From assembly GCF_030811715.1 (NCBI RefSeq), contig NZ_JAUSRH010000008.1, positions 1 through 64,000 on the forward strand: a DNA stretch of 64,000 bases, given 5' to 3'. Shown piece after piece: positions 1 through 8,737 of this stretch (position 1 is the stretch's first letter; each line of letters opens with the position of its first letter). The position numbers and the translations under genes are program-made. The notes under the pieces are model-generated. The model saw only the letters and a program-made list of their open reading frames with translations, made no database searches and was not told the origin of the DNA. This DNA is from Sinomonas atrocyanea. GTDB lineage: Bacteria > Actinomycetota > Actinomycetes > Actinomycetales > Micrococcaceae.

Positions 1-19
1 GGAGCAGCAGCTCCCCCAC

Positions 20-92
<73 letters not shown>

Positions 93-130
93 CTCTTCCC
101 CCCTGGGGGAACACAAGTGAACAGCCCCCC

Positions 131-205
131 GGGCGATTGGCGCAGCGGTAGCGCGCTTCCCTGACACGGAAGAGGTCACTGGTTCGATCCCAGTATCGCC
201 CACCA
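131..205 (+). tRNA. tRNA-Val (GAC)
   Basis: A cloverleaf with acceptor stem GGGCGAT/ATCGCCC, D-arm GCGC...GCGC, anticodon stem CTTCC/GGAAG with loop CTGACAC (anticodon GAC at 163-165) and T-arm CTGG-TTCGATC-CCAG. The terminal CCA is encoded at 203-205, unlike in the neighbouring glycine tRNA. The two genes are 38 bp apart and probably co-transcribed. Confidence 0.96.
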
Positions 206-332
206 CCGGCGCTCCCCCGCGGGGCGCCTTTCGCGTATCCCCTCCATCCTGCTGTCGGGCACCGGACCGCCCTCGACGTCCGCTGAGAGCGCAACGCCTT
301 TCGCCGGCAACCGGTTGGAAAGCCCCTCCCGC

Positions 333-488
333 GTGGCTACGATCGAGCACAGCAGGGGCGATCTGGCCCCGGAGGCAGGAAAGGAGGTGGCCGTGTTTCT
401 TCTCGACGACATGAAGGGCAAGGCTGAGGATCCCACCAATGACAGGAGCGGCGACAGGCTCGCCGACCACGTCTCGGGAGTCCAGTAG
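333..488 (+). CDS. Possible small hypothetical protein
   Basis: A GTG-started 51-codon frame beginning VATIEHSRGDLAP and ending at TAG 486-488. Its composition is acidic and its base content looks lower in GC than the flanking genes. A weak GGAAAG lies about 11 nt before the start. I do not recognise the product. It sits just behind two tRNA genes, a common landing site for integrating elements, so it could be a relic, but no integrase or att repeat is visible. The rest of 206-610 shows no other convincing gene. Confidence 0.2.
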   Translation: MATIEHSRGDLAPEAGKEVAVFLLDDMKGKAEDPTNDRSGDRLADHVSGVQ

Positions 489-610
489 GCCGCCTCGATC
501 CTGTGAACGGCCTGGTCGGGACCGCGTCCCGCACCACAGCTGCTCCACCGGTCGAGCAATCGGCCTACGGCTGAGGGCCTGAGCCTCATCAGCCCGATCA
601 TCGTCACTGG

Positions 611-642
611 GTGCCGGTACCGCCGCGAGGCGGGACCGGCAC
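611..642 (-). terminator. Hairpin terminator behind zapE
   Basis: An almost perfect inverted repeat: GTGCCGGT-a-CCGCC, loop GCGA, GGCGG-g-ACCGGCAC. It lies 15 nt beyond the zapE stop on the minus strand. There is no T-run, as usual for terminators in high-GC actinobacteria. Confidence 0.7.
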
Positions 643-656
643 TTGGCGTCTGTGGG

Positions 657-1691
657 TCAGGACGGCTCGTGCGTCTGGCCCTCGCGGGCGAGAGCCGTCA
701 GGCGCGAGACGGCACGGAAGTACTTCTTCATGTAGCCGCCCCCCATCATCTCCTCGGTGAAGAGCCTGTCGAACGGGACGCCGGAGGCCAGGATGGGCAC
801 GTCCCTGTCGTAGAGCCGGTCAGCGAGGACCACGAAGCGCAGCGCGGTCGCCTGCGACTCGATCGTGTGGACGTCCTTCCACACGACTCCGTCGATCCCG
901 TCGATGAGCTGGCGGTACCGGCTGGGGTGGACCCCGGCGAGATGCTTCAGGAGGGCACCGAAATCGTCGACGGCGACCAGACCGCCGTCGAACTCCGCGT
1001 TCATCCGGGCGTCGAGCTCATGGTTCTCCAGCGGTGCCGGGGCGGCGGGAAGCCCACGGTGGCGATAGTCCTCCCCGTCGATCCGCACCACGTCGAACTG
1101 GTCGGCCAGCACCTGGATCTCGCGCTGGAAGTCGACCGCGGCGAATCTGCCCTCGCCGAGGGAACCCGGGAGGGTGTTCGAGGTGGCGGCGAGCTTCACG
1201 CCGGCGTCGGCGAGCTCACGCATGAGCCGGGACATGAGCACGGTGTCGCCGGGATCGTCGAGCTCGAACTCGTCGATGCAGACGAGCTTGTACGAGCTCA
1301 GGGCGTCGACCGTCTTGCGGAACGACAGCGCGCCGACGAGGTTCGTGTACTCGACGAACGTCCCGAAGGCCTTGGGGCCGGGGGCCGCATGCCAGAGCGA
1401 GGCGAGCAGGTGGGTCTTGCCGACGCCGAAGCCGCCGTCGAGGTAGATGCCGGCGCGGGTGGCCGGCTTGGAGCCGAAGAGCCGGGAGAGCAGGCCGCCG
1501 GCGGAGGCGCCGATCCCGTCGCCGAACGCCTCGAGCTCCTTCACGGCCGCGGCCTGGGTGGGCTGCGAGGGATCCGGACGGTAGCTCGAGAAGGACACCT
1601 CTCCGAACCGTGCGGACGGCCGCAGGCCGGTCAGGAGTTCCTCCACGGACACTCTGGGCGTGCGGGTGGTCAGGTGTTCGACAGTCGCCAA
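657..1691 (-). CDS. zapE: Cell division protein ZapE (AFG1-like ATPase)
   Basis: A 344-residue P-loop ATPase of the AFG1/ZapE family. In proteobacteria ZapE acts at the Z-ring and the mitochondrial homologue AFG1/LACE1 helps turn over membrane proteins. The actinobacterial role is inferred. Walker A is [10 protein letters not shown] near residue 86 and Walker B is LVCIDEFEL near residue 137, followed by an arginine-containing sensor segment ([16 protein letters not shown]). Length fits the short bacterial form. The start is TTG at 1691, giving [10 protein letters not shown]; no better ATG is present. It is transcribed alone and divergently from the sulfurtransferase gene. Confidence 0.9.
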   Translation of the reverse strand: MATVEHLTTRTPRVSVEELLTGLRPSARFGEVSFSSYRPDPSQPTQAAAVKELEAFGDGIGASAGGLLSRLFGSKPATRAGIYLDGGFGVGKTHLLASLWHAAPGPKAFGTFVEYTNLVGALSFRKTVDALSSYKLVCIDEFELDDPGDTVLMSRLMRELADAGVKLAATSNTLPGSLGEGRFAAVDFQREIQVLADQFDVVRIDGEDYRHRGLPAAPAPLENHELDARMNAEFDGGLVAVDDFGALLKHLAGVHPSRYRQLIDGIDGVVWKDVHTIESQATALRFVVLADRLYDRDVPILASGVPFDRLFTEEMMGGGYMKKYFRAVSRLTALAREGQTHEPS

Positions 1692-1946
1692 GGGTTCCGT
1701 CCGTGGTCAAGGGGTCGGTGGGCCACCGGCCAGCTTACCGCCGGAGGCTGCCGCAGGGGGCCACATGTGCCCAACCGCACAGCGAGGGCCGCCCGGGACC
1801 ATGTTGCTCCACGTGACCTGCACACGCAGAGGCCCGCACGCTCCCCCGCGGGCGTGGCTACGCTGGTGGGGACCACTCAGGAGCGCGGCGGCCGCCGTTA
1901 CGCGGACCGCCCGCGCGCCCTGGCTCAGCCGAGCGAAAGGCACACC

Positions 1947-2861
1947 ATGAGCTACCCCGCCGACAGCAGCGACAAGTTCGCCGCATACGCCCACCCCGAG
2001 CGCCTCGTGTCCACCGAGTGGCTCGCCGAGCAGCTGGCCGCCGGTGCGGTCGGGACCGGCAGGCTCGCCGTCGTCGAGTCGGACGAGGACGTGCTGCTCT
2101 ACGAGACCGGGCACATCCCGGGCGCCGTGAAGATCGACTGGCATACGGACCTCAACGACGAGGTCACGCGGGACTACGTGGACGGTGCAGGGTTCGCCGA
2201 GCTCCTTGCCTCGAAGGGGATCGCCCGCGACACCACGGTCGTCATCTACGGCGACAAGTCGAACTGGTGGGCCGCCTACGCGCTCTGGGTCTTCACCCTG
2301 TTCGGCCACGAGGATGTGCGGCTCCTGGACGGCGGCCGCGACAAGTGGATCGCGGAAGGCCGTGAGCTGACCACCGAGGCCCCGGTCCCCGCGCGGGCCG
2401 AGTACCCCGTCGTCGAGCGCAACGACGCGCCGATCCGCGCCTTCAAGGAGGACGTGCTCGCCCACCTCGGCAAGCCCCTCATCGACGTCCGCTCCCCCGA
2501 GGAGTACTCCGGGAAGCGCACCCACATGCCGGCCTACCCGGAGGAGGGCGCACTGCGCGGCGGGCACATCCCGACCGCGGCCTCCATCCCGTGGGCCCGC
2601 GCAGCCGCCGAGGATGGCACGTACCGGTCCCGGCAGGAGCTCGAGGCGCTGTACCTCGGGGAGGCGGGGCTCACCGCGGGCGATGAGGTCGTGGCGTACT
2701 GCCGCATCGGCGAGCGCTCGAGCCACACCTGGTTCGCCCTGAAGTACCTGCTCGGCTTCGACAGCGTGCGCAACTACGACGGCTCGTGGACGGAGTGGGG
2801 CAATGCGGTGCGGGTGCCGATTGTGAAGGGCGAGGACCGCGGTACCTGGCCGCTGAGCTGA
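1947..2861 (+). CDS. CysA/SseA-type sulfurtransferase (double rhodanese)
   Basis: A 304-residue tandem rhodanese that moves sulfane sulfur from thiosulfate or 3-mercaptopyruvate to an acceptor such as cyanide or a thiol. The N-terminal domain (about residues 18-140) is non-catalytic, with Asp where the active cysteine would be (VVIYGDKSN). The C-terminal domain (about 165-300) carries active-site C252 in [10 protein letters not shown], the loop remembered from mycobacterial CysA2/SseA. The start is ATG 1947 with AAAGG 6-7 nt upstream. A candidate -10 TACGCT lies at 1859-1864. A terminator follows, and sufE and ybaK are next, forming a small sulfur-handling neighbourhood. Confidence 0.92.
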   Translation: MSYPADSSDKFAAYAHPERLVSTEWLAEQLAAGAVGTGRLAVVESDEDVLLYETGHIPGAVKIDWHTDLNDEVTRDYVDGAGFAELLASKGIARDTTVVIYGDKSNWWAAYALWVFTLFGHEDVRLLDGGRDKWIAEGRELTTEAPVPARAEYPVVERNDAPIRAFKEDVLAHLGKPLIDVRSPEEYSGKRTHMPAYPEEGALRGGHIPTAASIPWARAAAEDGTYRSRQELEALYLGEAGLTAGDEVVAYCRIGERSSHTWFALKYLLGFDSVRNYDGSWTEWGNAVRVPIVKGEDRGTWPLS

Positions 2862-2940
2862 GGCGCGGCGGCCCGGCCGCCCAGTCAGGGCGGCGGACGG
2901 ACAGCACCTGCCGCTGAGCTGACGCAACCCGGTGTCACAC

Positions 2941-2983
2941 AAGGCCCCGCCGACGGCGAACGCGCGCCGCCCGGCGGGGCCTT
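2941..2983 (+). terminator. Hairpin between sulfurtransferase and sufE
   Basis: An 11-bp perfect stem (AAGGCCCCGCC with GGCGGGGCCTT) around a 21-nt loop, 80 nt after the sulfurtransferase stop and just before the sufE promoter. Likely transcription terminator. Confidence 0.65.
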
Positions 2984-3001
2984 GGGCTTACGCTGGAGGG
3001 G

Positions 3002-3475
3002 ATGAGCACGAACACCTTGCCCGCCGCGCTGGCGGAGATCGTCGAAGACTTCCAGGCCGTCGAGGAGCGCGAGCGGCTCCAGCTGCTGCTGGAGTTCTCC
3101 CAGTCGCTGCCCGAGCTGCCGGAGCGGTACCACGACCACCCCGAGATGCTGGAGCAGGTCGTCGAGTGCCAGTCGCCGCTGTTCATCTCGATCGAGACCG
3201 AGCAGGCTCCGGAGGGCACGCCGCCCTCGGCGGGCCCGGTGGTCCGGCTGTTCTTCTCGGCTCCGGCCGAGGCACCCACCACGCGCGGCTTTGCCTCGGT
3301 GCTCCACGAGGGCCTGGACGGCCTGACCGCCGCCGAGATCCTCGCGGTGCCGGATGACATGCCCGAGGAGCTGGGCCTCACACGCCTCGTGAGCCCGCTG
3401 CGGATGCGCGGGATGGCGGCGATGCTCGGGCGCATCAAGCGCAAGGTCCGCGGGGAGTGCCCGCTGGGCGCCTGA
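3002..3475 (+). CDS. sufE: SufE-family sulfur acceptor
   Basis: A 157-residue SufE-like protein. SufE takes persulfide sulfur from the cysteine desulfurase SufS and passes it to the Fe-S scaffold. The acceptor cysteine is C56 in VVECQSPLF, within the usual SufE fold (LPERYHDHPEM before it, LGLTRLVSPLRMRGM near the C-terminus). The neighbouring sulfurtransferase fits a shared job in sulfur transfer. ATG 3002 is preceded by GGAGGGG; a -10-like TACGCT at 2989-2994 lies only 7 nt upstream, so the mRNA may be leaderless or nearly so. The next gene starts 1 nt after its stop. Confidence 0.93.
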   Translation: MSTNTLPAALAEIVEDFQAVEERERLQLLLEFSQSLPELPERYHDHPEMLEQVVECQSPLFISIETEQAPEGTPPSAGPVVRLFFSAPAEAPTTRGFASVLHEGLDGLTAAEILAVPDDMPEELGLTRLVSPLRMRGMAAMLGRIKRKVRGECPLGA

Positions 3476-3476
3476 C

Positions 3477-3986
3477 GTGGCGAAGAAGGCGAAGGACGGC
3501 CCCGGCACACCCGCCACCAAGGCCCTCGAGGCGGCCGGAGTGCCGTACACGGCGCGCGCGTACAGCCACGACCCGGCGGCGTCGAGCTACGGGGCGGAGG
3601 CCGCGGAGGCCCTGGGCGTCGATCCCGGCCGCGTGTTCAAGACCCTGATGGTGGACGTCGCGACCGGCAGCGGAAGCGCCCTCTGCGTGGCCGTCGTGCC
3701 CGTGACGGGGAGCCTCGACCTCAAGGCGGCTGCCGCGGCCTTCGGAGCCAAGAAGGCCGCGATGGCGGATCCGGCCGCGGCGGAGCGGCGGACGGGCTAC
3801 GTCCGCGGCGGCATCTCGCCCCTCGGCCAGCGGCAGCCCTCCCCCACGGCGGTGGACGACTCCGCGCTCGCCCACCCGACCGTCCTCGTCTCGGGCGGCC
3901 GGCGGGGCTTCGACGTCGAGCTCTCCCCCGCGGATCTGGTCCGCCTCACCGGCGCAGTGGTCACCCGCCTGCGGACCGCGGACTGA
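3477..3986 (+). CDS. ybaK: Cys-tRNA(Pro)/Cys-tRNA(Cys) deacylase YbaK
   Basis: A 169-residue YbaK/EbsC-family protein. The family hydrolyses mischarged Cys-tRNA(Pro), a trans-editing step of translation. Family features include TPATKALEAAGVPYT at the N-terminus, VFKTLMVDV, and the glycine-rich GYVRGGISPLGQ loop followed by VLVSGGRRGFDVELSP. The start is GTG 3477, one base after the sufE stop; its RBS would lie inside sufE, so translation is probably coupled. The short interval to 4024 holds a GC hairpin (about 3990-4016) that could terminate both convergent genes. Confidence 0.92.
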   Translation: MAKKAKDGPGTPATKALEAAGVPYTARAYSHDPAASSYGAEAAEALGVDPGRVFKTLMVDVATGSGSALCVAVVPVTGSLDLKAAAAAFGAKKAAMADPAAAERRTGYVRGGISPLGQRQPSPTAVDDSALAHPTVLVSGGRRGFDVELSPADLVRLTGAVVTRLRTAD

Positions 3987-4024
3987 GCTGCCCCCGCCGA
4001 GGGCCCGCAGCGGGGCGTGCGGCG

Positions 4025-5263
4025 TCAGGCGGCCCCACCGGGCGCCCGGCGCGGTGCGAGCACATCGGAGAGCCAGGAGCGCACCACGGACTCCCACCGC
4101 TCGGGGTCCACATTCCATTCCTTCGTGTGGCGGGCGTGCCGGAAGGTCTCGAGCGTGACCATCTCCGGGTTGCGCTTCGCGAGCTCGAGCGAGGGCCCCA
4201 CCGGGACGAAGTCGTCGTCCACGCTGTGCAGGATCAGGGTCGGTGTGCGCAGCTCGACGGCACGGGTGACCCAGTCCATTGCCTTGAAGTCCAGCGGTGC
4301 GGCGAGGCCGGTGAGGCGTCGCCCCCAGGAGCGTCCGAGCAGCAGCTGGCCCAGCCGCCCGACCCGGGAGGGGATACGGTTGAGTCGGGCCTGGTAGGCG
4401 AGCACGTCGACCCAGTCGACGACGGGAGCGTCGAGCACGAGCGCGCGCACATGCTCGCGAAGGAGCGACGAGTCGGCGGTGAGCAGGCTGATCGCCCCGC
4501 CCATCGACCAGCCGAAGAGGACGACGTCCCGCGCCCCGGCGTCGAGGGCGTACTGGATGGCAATCTCGACGTCCCGCCATTCGGTCATGCCGAGGCCGTA
4601 GCGCCCGTCCGGGGTGGCCGAGGCTTCCCCGTCGTTGCGATAGGAGACCAGCAACGAGGGCATGCCCAGGGCCTGCGCCGTCGGGAGCGCGCGCAGCCCT
4701 TCGCCTCGGGTCGCACCCCGGCCGTGGACCATGATGGCCCAGGTCGCCCCGGGCGCCGGCACGTACCACGCGGGGCCGGGGCCGACATCGAGCGGCAGCA
4801 CCACGTCCTCGTAGGCGAGGCCGAGGTCGGCGGGAGAGCCGTAGACGTACCCGCTCCAGCGAGCCCGGACCGCCGTGGTGAGGTCCCCGGAGTATTCGGC
4901 CAGGACGGGCCGCGTCACGGTCGGCTCCTCGGGCGCATAGTCGATCGGGGCTCCGAGGCGCACATGCCCGGCACCGCCGTCGAAGAAGAGGCTGTACTCC
5001 CCGTCCGCCCTCGTCTCGGGGGTCGCCCGCAGGATGACCCTGCGGGCGGAGCCCTCGCCCTGGACAGCGAGGACCTCCTGGTCCTCGGTCTTGACCCGTT
5101 CCGGAGTGACGATGCGCCGGGCGAAGTACGTCGCGAGCGCCGAGCTCGAGGCCGCGGCGGCCGAGGCGAGCCCGAGCACCGCGCCGGCCCCGGCGAGAGC
5201 CCACACCGCGCGGGGCAGCGGTTCGGACTCGGACGACGGCGCGTGGGCGGCTCGGGCGGGCAT
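4025..5263 (-). CDS. Membrane-anchored alpha/beta hydrolase
   Basis: A 412-residue serine hydrolase, presumably an esterase or lipase; substrate unknown. A hydrophobic segment at about residues 18-45 (WALAGAGAVLGLASAAAASS) is a signal anchor, so the catalytic domain is probably extracytoplasmic. The nucleophile elbow is GWSMGG with S253; the likely acid is in HSVDDDFVP and the histidine in HARHTKEW. The oxyanion region is MVHGRGATRGEG. ATG 5263 was chosen because CACAAT sits exactly 6 nt upstream, suggesting a leaderless transcript, and the upstream extension of the frame has no coding character. Monocistronic and convergent with ybaK. Confidence 0.8.
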   Translation of the reverse strand: MPARAAHAPSSESEPLPRAVWALAGAGAVLGLASAAAASSSALATYFARRIVTPERVKTEDQEVLAVQGEGSARRVILRATPETRADGEYSLFFDGGAGHVRLGAPIDYAPEEPTVTRPVLAEYSGDLTTAVRARWSGYVYGSPADLGLAYEDVVLPLDVGPGPAWYVPAPGATWAIMVHGRGATRGEGLRALPTAQALGMPSLLVSYRNDGEASATPDGRYGLGMTEWRDVEIAIQYALDAGARDVVLFGWSMGGAISLLTADSSLLREHVRALVLDAPVVDWVDVLAYQARLNRIPSRVGRLGQLLLGRSWGRRLTGLAAPLDFKAMDWVTRAVELRTPTLILHSVDDDFVPVGPSLELAKRNPEMVTLETFRHARHTKEWNVDPERWESVVRSWLSDVLAPRRAPGGAA

Positions 5264-5395
5264 GCCCCCATTGTGGCAAAGGGGTCTGGAAGAACCTGTG
5301 AGGCAGGCCCGGGGCAGCCCGGCACGCGCTGCGGCCCCCTCCCGGCCCGGCACCGGCGCGCCCCGAGCCTCTCCCGTTCGCGGCGGACGCTGCCC

Positions 5396-5401
5396 TAGTC
5401 T
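5396..5401 (+). promoter_or_regulatory. -10 box for leaderless gene 5408
   Basis: TAGTCT ends 6 nt before ATG 5408, which places the transcription start at the start codon. Confidence 0.55.
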
Positions 5402-5407
5402 GGGTCC

Positions 5408-5899
5408 ATGAGCGCGCCGATCCTCATCCTGACCGAAGTCGCCTTGGGCCCGAGCGAGCGGAAGGCCATCGAGGGCCTCCTGAGCGGCGAGGCCGCGAGG
5501 ATCGAAGTCCTCGTCCCCGCGGGGCGCAAGCGCCGCCTCGTGGTCGACTTCCTCGACCACCTGTCCATGCTCGAGTTCAGCAAGGCCGTCGAGGGGCTCT
5601 CCGACCAGCCCGCCGACCCCGCCGCCGAAAGGTCCGCCGCGCAGACCGCGCTCGACACCTCGCTCGCCGCGCTCGAAGGGCTCGGGGCCGAGCTCACGGG
5701 AAGCATCATCGACGGGGACCCCGTGCAGGCCCTCGCCGAGCGGGCCGCCGCGGCGGGCGCCGAGCAGGCCGTCGTCGTGACCCTCCCGCATGCGATCGAG
5801 GACACGTTCCACACCGACTGGGCCAACCTCGCCCAGCGCAAGCTCGGCATACCTGTGCTGCACCTGTACGCCGGAACGGGATTCATCGGGGACTCCTGA
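5408..5899 (+). CDS. Hypothetical protein, nucleotide-binding-like fold
   Basis: A 163-residue cytoplasmic protein that I do not recognise. It begins with a beta-strand-like [13 protein letters not shown], has a basic [18 protein letters not shown] segment, an Ala/Glu-rich helix (about 68-100), and a C-terminal half ([41 protein letters not shown]) whose strand-helix pattern recalls universal-stress-protein or Rossmann-like folds. The His-rich [10 protein letters not shown] stretch may be functional. It is expressed from what looks like a leaderless promoter and is followed 14 nt later by msrB, so the two could be co-transcribed and linked to stress. Confidence 0.75.
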   Translation: MSAPILILTEVALGPSERKAIEGLLSGEAARIEVLVPAGRKRRLVVDFLDHLSMLEFSKAVEGLSDQPADPAAERSAAQTALDTSLAALEGLGAELTGSIIDGDPVQALAERAAAAGAEQAVVVTLPHAIEDTFHTDWANLAQRKLGIPVLHLYAGTGFIGDS

Positions 5900-5913
5900 G
5901 CGTTGGAGTGGTC

Positions 5914-6354
5914 ATGGACACCACCCACACCCCCACACCTGATCCGGGCCGGCCGCCGGCTGCCCTCACCGAGGACGAGTGGCGCGCCCGGCTCACCCCC
6001 GAGGAGTACCGCGTCCTGAGGCAGGCGGGCACCGAGCGGGCCTACACGGGCGAATACTGGGATACCCACACCCAGGGGTCGTACCGGTGCCGGGCCTGCG
6101 GCGCCGAACTCTTCACGAGCAGGACGAAGTTCGACTCGCACTGCGGCTGGCCCTCCTTCTGGGCCCCTCTCGCCGAGGACGCCGTGGTGTACCTGCACGA
6201 CCGCACCCTGGGGATGGACCGCATCGAGGTCCGGTGCGCCACCTGCAACTCCCACCTCGGCCACGTGTTCGAGGGCGAGGGGTACGGCACCCCGACCGAC
6301 CAGCGCTTCTGCATCAACTCCATCTCCCTGACCCTGGTTCCCGACGCGGAGTGA
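5914..6354 (+). CDS. msrB: Peptide-methionine (R)-S-oxide reductase MsrB
   Basis: A 146-residue enzyme that reduces methionine-R-sulfoxide in proteins. It has both zinc CxxC pairs (CRACG and CATCNSH), the substrate-binding HCGWPSFW, and catalytic RFCINSISL with the redox cysteine near the C-terminus. ATG 5914 is preferred over GTG 5908 because GGAG at 5905-5908 is correctly spaced from the ATG. It lies 14 nt after the small unknown gene and is closed by a strong terminator hairpin. Confidence 0.96.
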   Translation: MDTTHTPTPDPGRPPAALTEDEWRARLTPEEYRVLRQAGTERAYTGEYWDTHTQGSYRCRACGAELFTSRTKFDSHCGWPSFWAPLAEDAVVYLHDRTLGMDRIEVRCATCNSHLGHVFEGEGYGTPTDQRFCINSISLTLVPDAE

Positions 6355-6373
6355 GGCGTCCGGAGGGCCGAGG

Positions 6374-6411
6374 GCGGGCCGGCCGCTGGCGAGGACCAGC
6401 GGGCGGCCCGC
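6374..6411 (+). terminator. Terminator hairpin after msrB
   Basis: A 15-bp stem interrupted by one G-G mismatch: GCGGGCCG-g-CCGCTGG, loop CGAGGA, CCAGCGG-g-CGGCCCGC. It starts 20 nt after the msrB stop. Confidence 0.75.
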
Positions 6412-6536
6412 CTCGTACCTTGCGCAAGCCCACTGAGCACCAGAGTTTCTGATGCAAGACCGCTTCCAGACTCCTGCACAGCTGTTCCTCGCTACGCTCG
6501 GATCACACCCCGGCCCCGAGAGAGAGCGAGAGTGAG

Positions 6537-7943
6537 ATGTCCGTCACCGCCGCCGCGACCGCCGTCGCGTCCACCCCGAACCTGCCCGTCCAGGACGACC
6601 CGGCGTGGCACGCCCTGAAGGCCGCGGCCGTCGAGCTCCAGGGGCTGCAGGCGCAGGACGGCTCGGTGCCGGACGCAGCGGACCATGAGCGGGCGGCCGC
6701 CCTCGTCGAGACGATCACGGCCGCCGTCGAGGCGCTCGCCCCGCGCTTCCCGCACGACGCCGACTACCTCCGCCTGCTCGGCGCAGACTTCCGCGCCTGG
6801 GCCTCAGCAGGCTTCGCGGTGCCCGATTTCCTGGACTCGCTGACCGCGTTCCAGCCGCAGCAGCACCGCGTGGACGGGCTGGCGCACCTGGTCGTCTTCC
6901 CCATGTACACCCAGAACGGCAGCCGCAACCGGTACGTCGAGGCCGTCCTCGTCGAGGTCGTCTGGCCCGAGTTCGTCGCCGAGCTCGAGGCCGGCGCGTA
7001 CAGCAACGCCCTCTTCGTGCCGATCCGCTTCCTGGACTTCACGCCGGGCTACGCGACCAACTCCGCGGTGCTCTTCCCCGAGACCGTCGCCATGCGCGAG
7101 GTCCCGACCTTCACGTGGGGCGCCATCTTCGCCGACCGCGAGGCGGCCCGCTTCCGCCGGGTGCTCGACGCCGCGGCCAAGGTGACCAACCTCGAGCTGC
7201 CCGCGGACGCCGCCGAGCTCGTCACGGACCAGAAGCTCGCCCAGGAGACGTTCGTGATGTGGGACCTCATCCACGACCGCACCCACATGCGCGGCGATCT
7301 GCCGTTCGACCCCTTCATGATCAAGCAGCGCATGCCGTTCTTCCTCTACTCGCTCGAGGAGCTCCGCTGTGACCTCACGGCCTTCCGCGAGTCGGTGAAG
7401 ATCGAGCGGGACGAGAAGGCGGCGCCCGAGGCTCGGCGGCACGCGAAGCTCGTCCAGTACGCCGTGATCTTCGACCGCATCTTCCGGTTCGCGATCACCG
7501 GCGGGCGCGTGCGCAACTACGACGGGCTCGGGGGCCAGCTCCTCTTCGCCTGGATGCACCAGCACCATGTCCTCCACTGGACGGACACCAAGCTGGCCAT
7601 CGACTGGGACCAGGTGCCCGAGGTGGTCAGCGCCCTCGGCGACGCGATCGACGAACTGTACTGGCGCTCCATCGACCGCCCCAAGGTGGCGCACTGGCTC
7701 GCAGCGTACGAGCTTGTCGCCGGGACCGTGACCCCGCATCCGGCCTCAGTGTGGGCCAAGGGCCCCGACGCCCTGCCCCTGACCGGCACGCCGCGCGAGA
7801 TCACCGACCAGGTCCTCGACGACGAGTTCCCGCTGTCCATGTTCTACGAGGCCCTGGAGAAGAAGATGCGCGCTGTCATCGACTCCACCGCCGGCATCAC
7901 CGGCGAGACCGCCCTGCCGGCCGGCCCGGAGGCCGCCGCGTGA
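6537..7943 (+). CDS. DUF6421 family protein, possible metalloenzyme
   Basis: A 468-residue protein of a conserved actinobacterial family (DUF6421) with no established function known to me. It is soluble, with no signal or TM segment. Its most striking part is residues 240-282: IHDRTHMRGD (H246, H250) followed about 24 residues later by LEELRCDL (E274, E275, R277, D279). This H-x3-H plus EExR arrangement resembles zinc peptidases of the DPP III type, although the usual HE is HD here. A second His cluster, AWMHQHHVLHW, lies near residue 345. ATG 6537 has a GAGAGTGAG RBS, and a -10 TACGCT lies at 6493-6498. Its stop overlaps the SDR start (GTGA), so the two are translationally coupled. Confidence 0.85.
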   Translation: MSVTAAATAVASTPNLPVQDDPAWHALKAAAVELQGLQAQDGSVPDAADHERAAALVETITAAVEALAPRFPHDADYLRLLGADFRAWASAGFAVPDFLDSLTAFQPQQHRVDGLAHLVVFPMYTQNGSRNRYVEAVLVEVVWPEFVAELEAGAYSNALFVPIRFLDFTPGYATNSAVLFPETVAMREVPTFTWGAIFADREAARFRRVLDAAAKVTNLELPADAAELVTDQKLAQETFVMWDLIHDRTHMRGDLPFDPFMIKQRMPFFLYSLEELRCDLTAFRESVKIERDEKAAPEARRHAKLVQYAVIFDRIFRFAITGGRVRNYDGLGGQLLFAWMHQHHVLHWTDTKLAIDWDQVPEVVSALGDAIDELYWRSIDRPKVAHWLAAYELVAGTVTPHPASVWAKGPDALPLTGTPREITDQVLDDEFPLSMFYEALEKKMRAVIDSTAGITGETALPAGPEAAA

Positions 7944-8698
7944 CCGTCCCGCCGGAATCCGGCGCGCAGGGCGCGGCCGTGGTCGTCGCGGGGGCCACCT
8001 CGGCCTCCGGGCGGGCCGCGGTCCGGGCCCTGCGCGCCGCGGGCGCCACCCCGATCGCCGTCGGTTCCGACGCCGGCCGCCTCGCCGAGGCCTTCGGCGC
8101 ACCGGGTGCGCACGACGCCGCCGTCCCCCAGCACGCGTGCGACCTCGCCGACTTCGCCGCCACCGAGCGGCTCGCGGAAGGGCTGCGGGCCCAGTTCGGA
8201 CGGGTGGACGGCGTGATCCACCTCGTGGGCGGCTGGCGTGGAGGCGGCCCCTTCACCGAGCAGAGCGACGCGGACTGGGACTTCCTGGCACGGGGGGCGA
8301 TCACTACCCTGCGCAACACCTCGAGGGCGTTCTTCGACGACATCGCCGCCTCCCCGCGGGGCCGGTTCGCGATGGTCTCCACGACGACTCTCGCCCGCCC
8401 GAGCGCAGCCAACGCCAACTACCAGGCCGCCAAGGCCGCCGCCGAGGCCTGGACCCGTTCCATGGCACAGGGCCTCGCACTGGGCCAGTCCCAGCGCAAG
8501 GAGGACCCCACGCCCCAGACGAGTGCCGCCGTCGTCCTCGCCGTGAAGGCCCTCCTCGACGACACGATGCGCGCCGCCGCGCCGGAACGGAAGTTCCCCG
8601 GCTACACGCACGTCGACGTCCTCGCCGCGCGCGCGGTGGCGCTCTTCTCCGAGGACGCGGCGCGGCTCAACGGCGCCCGCCTCGACCTGACCAGCTGA
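7940..8698 (+). CDS. SDR family oxidoreductase
   Basis: A 252-residue short-chain dehydrogenase/reductase. The N-terminal dinucleotide motif is GATSASGRA (a variant of TGxxxGxG), an acidic CDLAD follows beta-3, and the catalytic pair is in NYQAAKAA (Y-x3-K), with MVSTTT supplying the Ser. The substrate is unknown. GTG 7940 overlaps the preceding stop by 4 nt, so it is coupled to the DUF6421 protein and likely works in the same pathway. An insertion between the catalytic motif and the C-terminus (LGQSQRKEDPTPQTS) replaces part of the usual substrate loop. Confidence 0.88.
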   Translation: MTVPPESGAQGAAVVVAGATSASGRAAVRALRAAGATPIAVGSDAGRLAEAFGAPGAHDAAVPQHACDLADFAATERLAEGLRAQFGRVDGVIHLVGGWRGGGPFTEQSDADWDFLARGAITTLRNTSRAFFDDIAASPRGRFAMVSTTTLARPSAANANYQAAKAAAEAWTRSMAQGLALGQSQRKEDPTPQTSAAVVLAVKALLDDTMRAAAPERKFPGYTHVDVLAARAVALFSEDAARLNGARLDLTS

Positions 8699-8725
8699 GC
8701 AACCGAAGACCCGAAACGAGTGCGC

Positions 8726-8731
8726 AATACT
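8726..8731 (+). promoter_or_regulatory. -10 box for leaderless gene 8738
   Basis: AATACT ends 6 nt before GTG 8738, so transcription would begin at the start codon. Confidence 0.5.
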
Positions 8732-8737
8732 GTGAGT

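Noticed and set aside
1762-1769. CACATGTG palindrome before the sulfurtransferase gene
   Set aside because: Only 8 bp and imperfect beyond the core; such short palindromes are expected by chance.
669-1946. Long N-terminal extension of the sulfurtransferase frame
   Set aside because: It is the antisense of zapE plus intergenic DNA. The rhodanese fold begins at ATG 1947 and has its own RBS.
3435-5279. 614-codon minus-strand frame over sufE, ybaK and the hydrolase
   Set aside because: An Arg/Pro/Gly-rich shadow frame, caused by high GC at codon third positions. No domain is recognisable.
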